Shown here: positions 14,133 through 27,000 of the stretch, one piece after another
Position numbering within the stretch: the stretch's first letter is position 1
Layout: every line of letters begins with the position of its first letter
Source of the DNA: Liolophura sinensis
Lineage: Eukaryota; Mollusca; Polyplacophora; Chitonida; Chitonidae
Direction: 5' to 3'
Length of the DNA stretch: 64,000 bases
Assembly (NCBI RefSeq): GCF_032854445.1
Contig: NC_088295.1
Coordinates: 13,193,385-13,257,384, forward strand
Notes under the pieces: generated by a model
What the model was told of the DNA's origin: nothing
The model's database searches: none
Seen by the model: only the letters and a program-made list of their open reading frames with translations
Translations under genes and position numbers: made by a program

Positions 14133-15895
14133 AAAATGCTTGCGGTGAGTTCTTTGCTTATAATAAAAGTTTTACATTTACAGGTCTTATAAATGGCACT
14201 AGAATCTACAACAGGTTTATTTGTTTGATAGATTGCTCTTCTTTTTTCTTTTTTTTTCTCTGGAGCAGATGGCGACGTGAAATTTGTTAATAGTTGCGAC
14301 TTGACTCGTCCACATCTGCATTTAGGTTTTGGTCAGTCCTGTGTTAATGAGAAAAACATCTTCATTCTAGTGAGCAGACGACGTGAAAATTTGAGATTCC
14401 AGTAAATATATCTGAATATGAGTACTGCCAACTAATGCCATCTGCATAATCAAACCTTTGTGGGCCTACATATTGCAGACTACATGTCTGAGCTGTATCG
14501 GTCGAAGACGTATAGACATATAATCCCAGCCTGATCTACACGGAATAAGCGAGTGTTTGTAATGTCCGTGTAGTGAGAAGGATTTTTTATCCGTTGTGAA
14601 TACGCCAACATGCATATTTGTCATGAACCTTTTAGATCATATGAATATTTTATAAGGGAATCCAAAAGGCAAGAATACAGTGATTGTGTCACAGGATGGA
14701 TTTTTGCGGATGATGTTAGTTTTATGTCCAGCATGAATACCATAAATGCTGAAATTTCAGCGTAATGAGAAAACTATTGCGTATCTGTTCTGACTTGACT
14801 TCACCTGTACCGAATACGATGTTGAACATTTTGGCAGCCTAGCATTAACGATGGACGTGCTGTGTTCACAGCTTATGATAAGATTTGCTGAAGTAAACAT
14901 GGAGAAGAAAACTAAACTGCGTTCAAAACCTGTGTTATTTTTTTCTGTTCTGCTCAGTCCTAGAGAAACGATGAAGACGGGGTAGCTATTGGTGACGAAA
15001 TAAGCAGCTGTGACTGTGTAAGAGAGGCTGACGTGAGATCGGGGCTCCTATAGCTCGATGACTGTACCCGATCGATGAAGATGTCGGCAAGGCCGTACCC
15101 TCGTCAGACTGCCGCAGAAATACAGGCAGCCAGGAGAACACTCGGGTGGACTATTAGCTGATTGTGTGACATTGTCGTCGAAGCTTTTACCAAGGCAGTG
15201 AATATCGGGTCTGACTTGGATATGCTGGTCCTGTAGCTCGTCCAGCACTTCGCATCAACAGGTAAGCTGACGTTGATTACACGGAGAAGTAGTGCAATAG
15301 ATTAGCTCACCTGCACACATATATACGCAACCCGGTAGAGCTCTTGAGAGAGGATAGGCTAAACCAAAGGAAGCCCATTAGATCACCAGGTCTGTATAAT
15401 AGAACCATTTCACAATATGGCAAACCCAAAAGACGTACTGACTAAAACCGTCTAGGGATACCGAACCATAAATGAATTTTCTTGCAGGATTTTTTTCGAT
15501 TCTGTTTAAACAGCTAATCTGTAATATCACGGAGCGAATTCGGTACTTAGCTTCACGTGATTTCTTGGTTGATCGATTTCAACAGATGAACAAAAACATG
15601 TATATCGGAGACAAACTGACGAGAAATTGGTCGTGTCATTGATTATTTGCCCATACTCAAGCCATGCAGAGAGTCGTAATGTGTGTGTTCACAGGCTGAG
15701 TGGAGGGTACGAGCATAGCAGGAGCATATGTTCAAAGGCTTGGCGAGGGCGCGCTTAGCAGCCCTCTCAAACCTGGCTATTATAGGTGATCGTCATAACT
15801 ACACTATATAGCTCCAACATGTGGCATGTTTGCTTCTTACCGTGCTACATATTTGGACATTGACTACGTCTTGTACTGAGTAATGATAAAAAATA

Positions 15896-16053
15896 ATTTA
15901 TTTGATTTATTTATTTGATTGGTGTTTTACGCAGTACTCAAGAATATTCACTTATACGACGGCAGGCCAGAATTAAGGTGGGAGGAAACTGGGCAGAACC
16001 CGGGAGAAACCCACGACCACCTGCAGGTTGCAGACCTTCCTCGGACGGCATAA
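15896..16053 (-). mobile_element. SINE family 1, 5'-truncated
   Basis: Reverse copy opening with TTTATTTATTTGATTGGTGT, then the central block GGGAGAAACCCACGACCACC; the tRNA-like head is absent beyond 16,053. Confidence 0.85.
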
Positions 16054-19000
16054 GAAATAAAAAATATATTACTCTATATCTAGTTATCCACCTTTTAAAT
16101 ATTAGCCATGCTCGTTTAATTAAATATTAGCCTATCAGATTAAAATAAATGTTGTTTTTTGCTCTTTAGAGGTAAACAACTAGCCAGGTTTAAAGGGAGA
16201 TCGCTCACTCACCTGTGTGACAATTTACTCGTATTCCAGCTTTACTGCTGATGAACGACAGTGGTTTTTGAACCAGTATACAGGCTTTACGCAAATATCC
16301 ACTTTTTACAAAGGATTATTCAAGATTTTGGGGGAGACTATATACCAACGTAATCGGTATATCGGTATAGTTGCCAATCGATAATCCAATCAACTAATGT
16401 AATAAGTTATTACTGTACATTAACGTATAAAGTATATTCAATGAAAGGTTTTCAGTCCAAGTTTCTTAAATTAAATGAGTGTATATAATTAATTGTCTTG
16501 CGATTAAATATTTGCAGGCACCCAGGGTTACGCGATAACCTCATCTTATGTATAGGGGCCTACTACGGAGCCGTAAAAGTGACATGGTAAAAATAAAGTT
16601 TCCGCAAGAGAAAAAAAAAATTTTGACAATTAAATTAAAAAATTACTTGGTGAAAAAAAATTGGGGAAGAGAAAATATTTTTAACCACCAACTTTGGAAG
16701 TCGGAGCCCGAGTTCAGAAGTCTGAGCCCCGACTTAATAGGCCAATCACAGGTCGTATGCCATCAAACAGGCAATATGGCAGTGAGCATCTCTCACTGAT
16801 AACTGCATGTTTTGACAAGGGTTTTACCATGAGATAAATTAACTTAAATCAAGAACAAGGATTACAATGAACATGATAGCCTACACAGGTCAGTTCCAAT
16901 CTGTTTAAAAACACATATTCTTAGCTGCCGCGTTACAGTACTTATGAACTCCGTGTACAAGCACAACTTTGCTTGATGGGCACGACTGTAGCTCTACTGA
17001 GTAACAATGACGTACTGAAAGAATAAAAGAGTACACCGCTTAAGAACGATTTGTTTTAGGCGGGCCATGCATTTCAGTATATGAATCAGGCAGCTTATTC
17101 ATTAACATATTGCAAAGAGACATATATGGACTAAATAAAGATAAAATACAGAGTGCAGCCCCAGCCTTAAATAACCGTAACTGAGTTCTTTCAATCTCAA
17201 CTGCAAAAGCTATATGTGAGACATTATTCGAATACATGTACTTGATCCAGCCAGGGTAGAACTAACCCAAGCTATATGTAGTTTAGGATCAAAGGCCTTA
17301 TCTTTATGTCACATACATATCTAAGGAGGGTTGTGATCACTTTTAAAGTTATCGTACTATTTGGTTGAGTATTTACTTTATTAATAATAATCCCAGATTG
17401 TTGGAGATCATACTATAAATCGTGTTGGCGTTCCTCGTCGTCTAAAAAGACATTTTGGGACTGAGATAGTGTAATTTGCAAGAAGCAAAGGTTAATTTGC
17501 AAAAGCATAACGGCACTGACGATCAGAAAAAATTAGCTTCGTTGAAACGTCAGATAAGGTATAATGTGCATAACAAGGGTAAGAAATCAGTTGCACGTTC
17601 TTGTAAGAAATTGTAAAAATCTCGAAGTGCAGAACATCTCTCAACCAGACTGACTCATGTGTTGCTACATGTGCCTCGTTTTTCCTGTATAGGCCAAATC
17701 ATCGCTAATGTTCAAGCAGACGCAGATGTGGACGCAGATGGTCAGCGTCATGCTAATCAATATCTTATACCTACAATACAGAGGGTTCAAAAATAGCCCT
17801 CAGCTATCACTGTAATCTACTCCAGAACTCTCACTATCTGATTTTCTTCCCACGTCGCCCTCGGACTTTGTATAGATCACACTTATACATGGTAAAGTGA
17901 AGCTTGTTTTATTAGAGTATTATTTATTTATGTCTATTTCTACGGAAGCCGGTTAGTACCATGACTGAACTTTGTCAAGAAGTGTCAGAGCCTAAGGACG
18001 AATTGTCGTAATTACTTTTTTCCCCTCGTAATTTGGCTATTTGGCGATAAAATTTAACCATGAGGTTTCCCTCCTATGTGTCCAGCTATGTTAATATAAA
18101 AGGCGTAAACACAATCTATACATTGTTAATGCATGACCGGTTTTTGAGCACAAGAATGACATGGAGGAACTTAAAGCTCCACGTTATGCATAGTTTGTCT
18201 TCTTTTATTACCTTTTCAAGTGGCGAATTCATCCTAAAAACCTTCTCTATACATTAATGAAAAGTGCCTTAAACGAGGTATCACGTCATTTTCTCTGGTG
18301 AATTGTTAAACCAGTGAATGAAGCGTTTTCCGTCCACTTGGAATCCGGGGCCCTGGCTAGGCGACCAGTTTACCACATTCTTCACTAATTCTTGATCAAT
18401 TGAGCACCGTGTTCAAATCCAGCCCTCCCTGGCTCGTCTCTAGTATAACATATATATATATATATATGTTGTGGTTTTCACCGGCCTCTACCTGTTGTCC
18501 TATATACCCATGAACCTGACCTCTTTTGTATACGTGAAATTCCAGTACGATACCTTTAAAACACTACTCTAATACATACATGGATCTGTTTAATATCCCT
18601 GTGTGTATGTGGACAATGACTAGTCTCGCATCATCTTTCTCGCACAATACCTAGATATATAAGTGCTGACTGTTTGTCTGGTCTGACCAATCTAGAGGTA
18701 CTGGCGTTATCTCAGTTGTCTGAGACGTTACCTTGTAGCCGTTAACAGGCCCTTGGTCAATAAGGCGGCTTGTTGGATTACAACTCGTTGGTTTGTATGT
18801 ATACGTCTAGTCAGCATGTTCATCAGATACCTGGCGAAGTTCCGTGATTTAATCAATCTTACTACACCTTCTTGGAATTGAAATATTTGGCGTAAAACAC
18901 ATTCACATGGAATGCATGTTTGTTCATTTGTGTGATGAGTCGGAAGATAAAAACTCCGTGGTTTTGATTGCCGTTCTAATATGTTGATTATGTATATATT

Positions 19001-20320
19001 TATTTATTAATTTATTTACTTATTTATGTATTTCAAGTTAACTAATATAACAATATTAATAATAATAACTAATATTTAAAAAATATATACTTTTTTATTC
19101 CTGACACTGACCCCCTTAGCTTGAGTCACTATATCCCCCTAGCCCGTGCACATCCTCTCATACACAAACACAGTGTTGAGTGTGAGCCTGTCTGTGCAGT
19201 TGTCCACAATCATAGCGTGTCCACATAATGTCTTGAAAACTCCTCCGCCAAATAACATGGTCCTCTTTCGATCTGTTTGGCTTTCCATCCAGCAGGCTAT
19301 GTACCTTTTCGCATGCACTATATCTTGAAAACGCATTGCGATTAGTATTTACTATACTTGCCTGAAAGGCGCCTTGAGTGGAAGCCCTCACTGACAGCTC
19401 AGTTTTCTGAAACCCGTCTGTACATTGGTCTGTAGCCTACACATGGAATTACCCCAGTCTGCATGAATGTATCATGTTAACCTAGTTTGTAAGTATACCG
19501 CACATATCTGGAGATCAGAACATATGGCGTGGTCGATGTGTTTGGTTTTGGTTTGTTTTGTTTTTTTTGTTTTTTTGTTTTTTTGAGATTCACACTTTCT
19601 AATACAACTGTATTTTCCCAATTGACATTCATGCACCAATTTGATTTGTTCAACAACTAAGTATGAAGACATTTCTAAATTTAGTAGTACGCTCGCATAG
19701 GTTTACTCCCAGGAGAGTCATCGCGCAGTTAATATTTGACACTGAAGGCCTAAATCCATGCCATATAGAAAGTATATGCTACAAACGTTGAGGTCATTTA
19801 TCAGGCTTAGGGGGTATGAAAGAAGCAAAGATGCTTTTCTTGAGAATGTGTAGAACGCTATTTGAATACGATGAATTGGATACGACAACAGAGGCTACTT
19901 GTATCTAATGTTACACAAAGCCCTGTGTAGAACGTTCAATGCCATAACATTTACCCTGGTAGCCAGCAGCTTAGCGGGATGGAGCGCACAATGAAACTTC
20001 GATATCATATTCCAGTGTTGATGTGAGATGCCATTTGTATACATCACTGGTTGTTCTACTCCCAATACAGCATGCTATAATTTGTTTGTTGTCATTCTTA
20101 CTTGTCGATGTAACAATGAAACAGTCTTATATGCCATTTTTGTCCATAGATGAAAGAATGCTATCCATTTCTGATTGAGGCCTTATACCAGTTTAATTCG
20201 TAGGTTTAAACAATGCTATTAATATTTGAATGAGATTTTCTATATAGCATTTTAATTCGTAGATGAAACAATGCTATCATTACCTGATTGAAGTGTTTCA
20301 TACCATATTTATCAGTAGAA
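16054..20320. other. Intergenic, nothing recognised
   Basis: AT-rich DNA with simple repeats: an AT run near 18,452-18,468, TATT-rich DNA at 18,990-19,025 and a T-rich tract at 19,555-19,585. Short ORFs on both strands have no family resemblance or flanking splice signals. Confidence 0.55.
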
Positions 20321-20479
20321 GCCGTATGTGGGAATGTCTGCCAGCATCCTGGGGATGGTCATAGGTTTCTCCCGGGCTCTGCCCGGTTTCCTTCCATCAC
20401 AATGCTGGCCGCCGTTGTATAAGTGAAATATTCTTGAGTACCGCGTAAAACACCAATCAAATAAATAAATAAATAAATA
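20321..20479 (+). mobile_element. SINE family 1, 5'-truncated, with imperfect target duplication
   Basis: Starts inside the body (CCGTATGTGGGAATGTCTGC) and runs through the central block to an (AAAT)n tail. The flanks TTATCAGTAGA and ATATTAGTAGA look like an imperfect target-site duplication. Confidence 0.85.
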
Positions 20480-20737
20480 TTAGTAGATGAAGCAATGCTA
20501 TTCATATCCGCAAAATGGAACAATGCTATCATATCCCGCATGAATGAGGTCTTATATACCATTTGTATCCGTATATAATAAGCAATACCATGTAAGTCTG
20601 CGTTAGGTCATATAAAGGACCCAACCGTGGCAAGTCTGCATGTTATCTAACGTCAGGTGCATGGCATCGCAAAAGTCCATGACAGGGAGTAAATATTTAT
20701 ATATTTATCCAATAAATTGTCATTTAGTGCTGTATAT

Positions 20738-20850
20738 ACTAAAGAATTTTTAACTTATACGATGACAGTTAGGTTTATAGTCGGGAGTGCCCGGTATAAA
20801 CCACCGACCTTTGGCATTCTTATTGGACCTACAAGTTTCCTCTTCTAGGC
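20738..20850 (-). mobile_element. Related SINE-like fragment
   Basis: Contains AGTGCCCGGTATAAACCACC followed by GACCTTTGGCATTC. The same wording recurs in fragments near 46,790, 50,500 and 53,140, so it is a second repeat type with a similar tail region. Boundaries are approximate. Confidence 0.5.
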
Positions 20851-21984
20851 CAAGAGAGTAAATAGTCAAAATAGTTTAATATCTATCTGATAATAATTCA
20901 CTTCCGTCGACAATTTTCATAGTTTTATGGTTTGCATGCGTCGAGCTGAAAACAATGCCTAAATGATCCCCAGACATACATAGTACATGTGCAAGCAATG
21001 ATAAATTTATATACTAACTTAATTCCCAAGGTTTGACAATCAGAAATACACGCTGAGGGCCACTTCCAACAACTGCGGACAAATGCATACTCCAGCGGAA
21101 ATCTTCCAGGTCAAATCCCAGTTGGAATTTCAGCTACAGAAAGTGTCAAGAAACTGTCGTAATTTCGTATAAGTGAAGAATGTCATTTTTTACATGTATG
21201 CCCAAGCTAGCCTGACGATAAATTTTTATTCCATGTTTCAAGCGACAATTAGGTATTAGGTTAATTGCTTTCCTCTACCGGCATTACTATTACTACATGC
21301 ATACATTGTTTAACGTAATTTATAATGAGCCTATGTGTACATAGCTCTGCATGTTCATAATTACCTGAGAGTAACTTTAAAGTAGACTGGCCTTGTGACA
21401 AATCTTCACTGAAAACTCTTGTCACAGTTTCTGATAAATCGCACGATCGCACATATATACGGTTTCCAGTCTGTTATACCATTGTCTCCGCAGCGTCTTT
21501 ATGCAATGATGCAGTGGTCAGGAATATACCCCTTGGTTATATGTTTTCCCAGAGCTTTTGACGTTCAGTGATTCCATGTGCAGAAGGAAAGGTACATGTT
21601 AGTCTGAGATTACTCAGCAAAATTTTGCTCGGCCAAGGATAGCTCCAATCCAATGTCAAGAGATACCTCCATTTAAAAAACGTGATGCAGTTACCCACCC
21701 TTGTTAAATATGTTGAGACTGTCCTTACAGGTGGTGACTTTCACCGTGGTCGGGATCTCGATCACGGCTTAGGAATAACTGATGGACGCTGTGTTTGCGA
21801 TAAATCGCCAGGCGAAAGATAAGGAACAAGTGTATGAAAACTTCAAGCTATGGAGACTTATTTAACTCACTTATTTAAATGGAGCGCGCTCTGACGTTAG
21901 TTTTAGGCCACTCTTGACCAAACAAAATTTTGCCAAACCTAACGTCAGAATAATATTGGAATATTTACACGTATATACAGGGTC

Positions 21985-22428
21985 TCATATGTTCTTGTTG
22001 TAAGGTGTCTTGTTCCGACAAGTACGCAGCTGTACGAAGAGTTTCTCCGTTAATTTATTTACAACAGCTTTTTGACCTTCAGTTTTTTTTTTTTTTTTTT
22101 TTGGCTTTGCACTTTGAAGAACTGTTTTTGCTAAGACGGTTTCACAGAGCTTCTTCATCGTTAGCAGCATGCTGCTTAACTTCAGGGCGGAGCGGGCAGT
22201 GGCTGAAACGTTTGACTCACAGCTTTTCTTTCTGAAAGTGGTGGTATTGCAATCGGCCAGCTGCTTCGGGAAGTTGCTCACAAATTCTTCATGCAGCTCT
22301 ATGAACAGCCTGGCAGCGCATGTAGACATATAGTACTGATTGATATCGACTGTTAACACGATGCTCACTGGTCTTTGGACATAATGCTCACTGATATGGC
22401 TGGTAGACATTATGCTGACTGTTGGCAT
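21985..22428 (-). CDS. Unidentified 147-residue ORF, possible exon or retrogene fragment
   Basis: The longest intergenic minus-strand ORF not caused by a tandem repeat. From about residue 40 its composition looks protein-like: LHEEFVSNFPKQL, then an Ala/Ser/Lys-rich helical stretch, a six-lysine run encoded by a poly(A) tract, and further helical sequence to a stop. A possible acceptor (CTGCCAG/GCTGTTC) falls at 22,310, so only 22,309-21,985 may be coding. The N-terminal part overlaps a minisatellite and is probably spurious. No family is recognised. It could be one exon of an unseen minus-strand gene, a degenerate copy, or chance. Confidence 0.25.
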   Translation of the reverse strand: MPTVSIMSTSHISEHYVQRPVSIVLTVDINQYYMSTCAARLFIELHEEFVSNFPKQLADCNTTTFRKKSCESNVSATARSALKLSSMLLTMKKLCETVLAKTVLQSAKPKKKKKKTEGQKAVVNKLTEKLFVQLRTCRNKTPYNKNI

Positions 22429-22870
22429 ATTCTAGTGCTTACTGCATGTTACCGTCTGTCGACATAGTGCTCATTAACGACGCCTGTGAACATAGTGCTC
22501 ATTAACAGAGCCTGCCCTCATTTAGTGCACATTAACAGCGCCGGTCAACATAGTTCTCATTAACAGTGGCTGTCGACACACTGCTCATTAACAGCGCCTG
22601 CAGAAATGCAGTGCTCACTAATAGCGCACGCCGACATATAGTGCTCACTGATAACGCCCACACGGATGCATATAACGATCACTGTTAATTGATAACGCCA
22701 TGATGCGAAATGATAGCACATGTTACCTTCTGTAATGATAAATTACAGCGCTTGTCCACATTCATGTTCATGACTGTTATCGTCTGTCGAAAAGATGATA
22801 ACTTATTACCCGTCGATATTATACTATACATAACTGATAACCCATGTCGACAGGATGATAACTGATAGTT
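22319..22870. repeat. Degenerate minisatellite, about 28-31 bp unit
   Basis: Repeated ACATAGTGCTCATTAACAG-like units separated by short variable GCCTGTCGA-like spacers. They are clearest at 22,455-22,660 and more decayed on both sides. Confidence 0.75.
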
Positions 22871-23682
22871 GTTACTGACAAAACATCAATTCTGTAAGTT
22901 TCTCTCAGAAAAAAGTGAGAAGAAGCTGTCGTTAATTTATCTCATGTAGAGAGCGACCTCTCCTTGCTTTCGGCTTATCTTCAGGTATACTTAAACAATT
23001 TAACCATCGCCTACATACACATATAGCTATACACAGTTTTGCACTGGTGCTCTCTATTTGATATATATTATATTTGCATTTACTATTTGTTTCTATCTGT
23101 TGTGACAATGGAAAGTACAAGCATATGTCATCGCACTTAATGAGAGTGGAAGACACATACTGTTCTGTTGAGTGGTCTTAACACTGGCGGAGACGTGGCC
23201 TTATCTTTTCTTGAAGGTTTGTGAAATGAATACAGCTAACATGCTTGGCGAGATATTACAATTGTTTATAATCCGCTATTTGTTTCATTGAAAGAAACTT
23301 AATATTTCCTCAATGCTCCAAGCGTTGGTCTTTACATGGGCACAGGTTGTAAGGGAAAGATTTCTGAACAGAAATTTCTGATAGCCTGTATGTTGTGTTT
23401 GGTATACCTGTATATGTTTACCTATCATATACCTGACATTTGATATATTGTATGCACACGCCTGTTTGTGATAATCTCTTACAGATCTATGCATCTGTGT
23501 CTTTGTTAATCTGTTGTCTATGCCTACTTTGTACCTGATGTCTGCAAAAGGTAATTCACAAATCAACTTTGACGAGGCTCTTGTTAGTCTATTATGCTTG
23601 TACACTAGATGCGCCGTAATAACTGCTTTCCCTTGCTTAATTACATATTTAATTTTTCATCCATTCGTTAGAAAAGTGAAAT

Positions 23683-23862
23683 AACGCCGTTCTCAAGAAT
23701 ATTTCACTTGCACGTCGGCGACCAGCATTATGGTGGGAGAAAACCGGGTAGGAAGCCATGCAGCATGAGTTTCGACTTGAACTCACATCGACCGCATCCG
23801 TGAGAGGCTCTTGTGTCATTGCATCGCGCTAGCGTGCTAATACCCTCGGCCACGGAGACCCC
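23683..23862 (-). mobile_element. SINE family 1 with tRNA-like head
   Basis: Reverse copy. The right end reads GCGCTAGCGTGCTAATACCC then TCGGCCACGGAGACCCC, the complement of the tRNA-like head, with the B-box-like GACTTGAACTCACA in the middle. An internal deletion removes part of the central block. Confidence 0.85.
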
Positions 23863-24034
23863 AAGAGTGGAATAAACCACTGTTCATTGTACGGCAATGA
23901 AAACGATCAGTTAGATATACACCTCTTCATTGGAGGGATATATGTAGATCATTTGCGGAACTGAAAGAATCTATTTTTGATGTGCATTGAGGAGTATACA
24001 TGTAACCAACTTTTCTTTCCCGATTTGATTTCAG

Positions 24035-24098
24035 GGATAGCACAATGAGGCCTATAACTTTCTGCTTACACTCCATAAACTGACCAAGGTCCGACATC
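24035..24098 (+). promoter_or_regulatory. 5' UTR part of MFS transporter exon, with an upstream ORF
   Basis: A good acceptor (GATTTGATTTCAG) ends at 24,034, so the first coding exon probably begins at 24,035 and at least one untranslated exon lies upstream. The leader carries a 12-codon uORF, ATG at 24,045 to TGA at 24,083, ending 15 nt before the main ATG. This could lower translation of the main frame. Confidence 0.5.
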
Positions 24099-27000
24099 AT
24101 GCCTGCCCAGTATACAGAGGAAAAGGAGTAAGTTCTTTTATTAGGGTTCGGGTTTATGTCTTTTTTAAACATGATTTCATCTCTGTGGATTCATATGCAT
24201 GTATAAATGCCTGCTCCTTTCTACATACACAACTTGCATGTACTTACAGACATGTGACAGTGTTCATCATTGTGTTTTACAGTTTTGTCATCTGTTTAAA
24301 TGCATAACAAGTTTTATGATAAGCCATATGACTTGTGCCCATCTATATCCAGTATGTTCGCGCCTTCCATAGTGCAGACGTACGTAAATGTCGATCTTTA
24401 CTCCGCGGACTCCGCTACTAATTCCAGCAGAGTATATATAAGAAAGCTCTATATATTTTAAAGGTATTATCGATCAGGATTGGACAACAGCTGGTTGATT
24501 GGCCGCTAAAATTTCGCTCCCACTTAACCATCAGGAAGAGAAGTTAGATGTAGAATAGTGGCTGTATCTCTTATATCGGAAATCATGCACACGAAAAGTG
24601 TTCTTGTGAACAGAGACCATATATACTTCTACGTATACACGGATTGCAATTTTTTATGTTAAAGGAGAGGTTGAGAGCATTTTACAGAAGAGATTTCAAT
24701 GGTCGGCTTATTTATTTATTCAATATAAAACGTTTTTAATGGAAAGAGGAAAGGCTCTGTCTGTATAGAGAACCAGCTGTAGACCGAACCGATGCAGTGG
24801 ATAAAGTACATAATAACGCAAAAGCGTGGGCCTAAGTATTGGTTCGTTTGCAATCTTACCCTAGTTGATAATTCAGTCAGTTCAGTAGGCTGGAGATATT
24901 TCACCTGATATGGATCATGAGGCCCGATGCAACAGTTAAATTCAACACAGTTATGGTATATATATATATCTCACACAATCTATTTTACCCTGTAAATAAC
25001 TATATGTGTACTCCACTTTCGTCATTCAGTTCAAACACTACGTGCGTTTCACAAGTATTCGCTTTATCTGAAAGTCTGCCTACAGTACGGCAACAGGATT
25101 TGATTTCCTCCCAGCCTGAAGTAAACAATTTTTAATATTGAAACGAAGTGATATAATAGTCAACCAAATAACTAGGTTTGTTCCAGCGATGATAATTATT
25201 TAGTGAAAGGTTCAAATTTTTGAAAATTATTGTTTATTATATTCAAGATGGACAGCATAGGCCTATAGTTTTGATTTTTTTATTTCTGAAAAATGCTTAG
25301 CCAAAAGAACCTGGTTAAATTAGTTGAACCTGATCTGTGTTATTTTAATCAGGGCAGACTCGGACGTTTTAGAACTGACAGAGGCGGTAACTCCGGAGAT
25401 TCTCCCCAAATGGCGGGTGTTACTGTTGAACCTCTCCTGGTACGGTGTCAGTCTCATGTTGCTCGTCATGTCCGTGGAGGGTGAGTAGATACGCCAATAA
25501 AAATAATACCACCGGCAATAATGACGGGTGTCACTGTCCGTGGAGGTTGAGTAGATACACCGACAATATGGACTATATTGACGGGTGTCAGTGTTGAACC
25601 TCTCTTGGCACGGTTTCATCCTCCTCTTGTTCGACAATACGGACTATAATGACGGTGCGGTGAGGTGGAGTAGAGGTACCGAAAATGCATCCTTTTTCGA
25701 CAATCACATCCTTTCAGCCATTTAGTGAAGCATTCCTCAAAAAAGAAATTGGCAAGCAATTAAAAGGAAAGAAAACAAATAATATACTCACTGTCTGAGG
25801 GGCGGAAACAGGCCTAAACAACCACATACGGTTTTACTGACGTGCTTCGTAACTCTATAAATCAGTTTCTAATCATGAATTCTTACCAAACTGTGAGATG
25901 CGCAATGTCAGTCATACAGCTGAAAGGGAAAAGAACAAACTAGCATATGCAAAACATGGGATTGTGTGCATTGCAGTGATCCCGTCCCAGATGAGAGTAC
26001 TGGTTGGAGAGCGCTACAAGGGCCGCTGGCTTGGGGGACTGGTGGCCGCAGGGGCAGGTAAACCACACTCATACCGCATTCTGAAATAGATGAGGCTTTT
26101 TTGTATTTATTGAAAAAAATCCAAAAAAGGAAAAGAAAAAATGTAAGCATGTTACCCATATTACGTGACTTTCGATTTCAGATGTTGGTATCTATACTAT
26201 TTCAAGGTTATTTTATCCAAAAAACATTTGTGCAAATCAATGTTTCCAACAAAAAAAGGTAAACATGTTGGACGGAAGTAGCGTTTTAAAAGTGCTGCAC
26301 CTCTTTTATTTCCTTCGCTTAATTAGAGTGCATGACTTGTCCCACAATGTTTCTCTTTAGGATAATTCATCAGATAAGTATTACTGCCTTTTTTTTCGTC
26401 AGTGATCACATTTTTCCTGAGCCCTATCATCGGGATGAAGAGTGACCGTCTACAGTCCAGATATGGCCGACGCCGGCCCGTTATGATCACTGCCACATTC
26501 TTTCTGTGGTAAGATAATCACTTTCGTACGAGGTTGAGTAATTAGATGTATGACAGTCAAGTTAAGTAATTAGATAGCAGTGTACGTGCAGTTAGCTATC
26601 TGTTGTAAAACCAAGGATGCTCTATAAACCAACAATGACACCCTGCAAGGATGTAATATAATACTTGAGGATTATTGTGTGCTTGGTATGTTGTGGTTTG
26701 ATTGCATGCCACTGAGAAAAAGCTGCCCTAAACTGATTATTGCGTGGGTCATTTCCTGCAACATGAGTGGTGGCTATTTCAGTATTCTCATCACAACCTG
26801 TATTCTGTTGTTTTCTCTTTAATAGTATTGGTTTGATTGGGATGGCGTTCAGTGCCCCGGAACTGGAAATGTGAGTGACATAAAACCATGTTTTGAAGAA
26901 ATTATATAGAAATATTTGCTTAACATTGTATTTTTAAGAGTGTTTGTTTAATCTAAAATGCAAGACGTATATTGTTTTGCCTTTTTGTAAATTGTCAGTT

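Larger units (their letters stand above)
12641..15895. other. Intergenic, no recognised gene
   Basis: Apart from the SINE at 13,341 and the C-rich tract at 14,076, no coding exon is seen. A more mixed-composition stretch at about 14,990-15,261 ends in a strong donor-like CAACAG/GTAAGC at 15,261/15,262. It could be an untranslated first exon of a downstream gene, but nothing links it to one. Confidence 0.5.

Noticed and set aside
22455-22660. Regularly spaced repeats resembling a CRISPR array
   Set aside because: Eukaryotic DNA; units are imperfect, spacers are short and related to each other, and no cas-like gene exists. It is a minisatellite.
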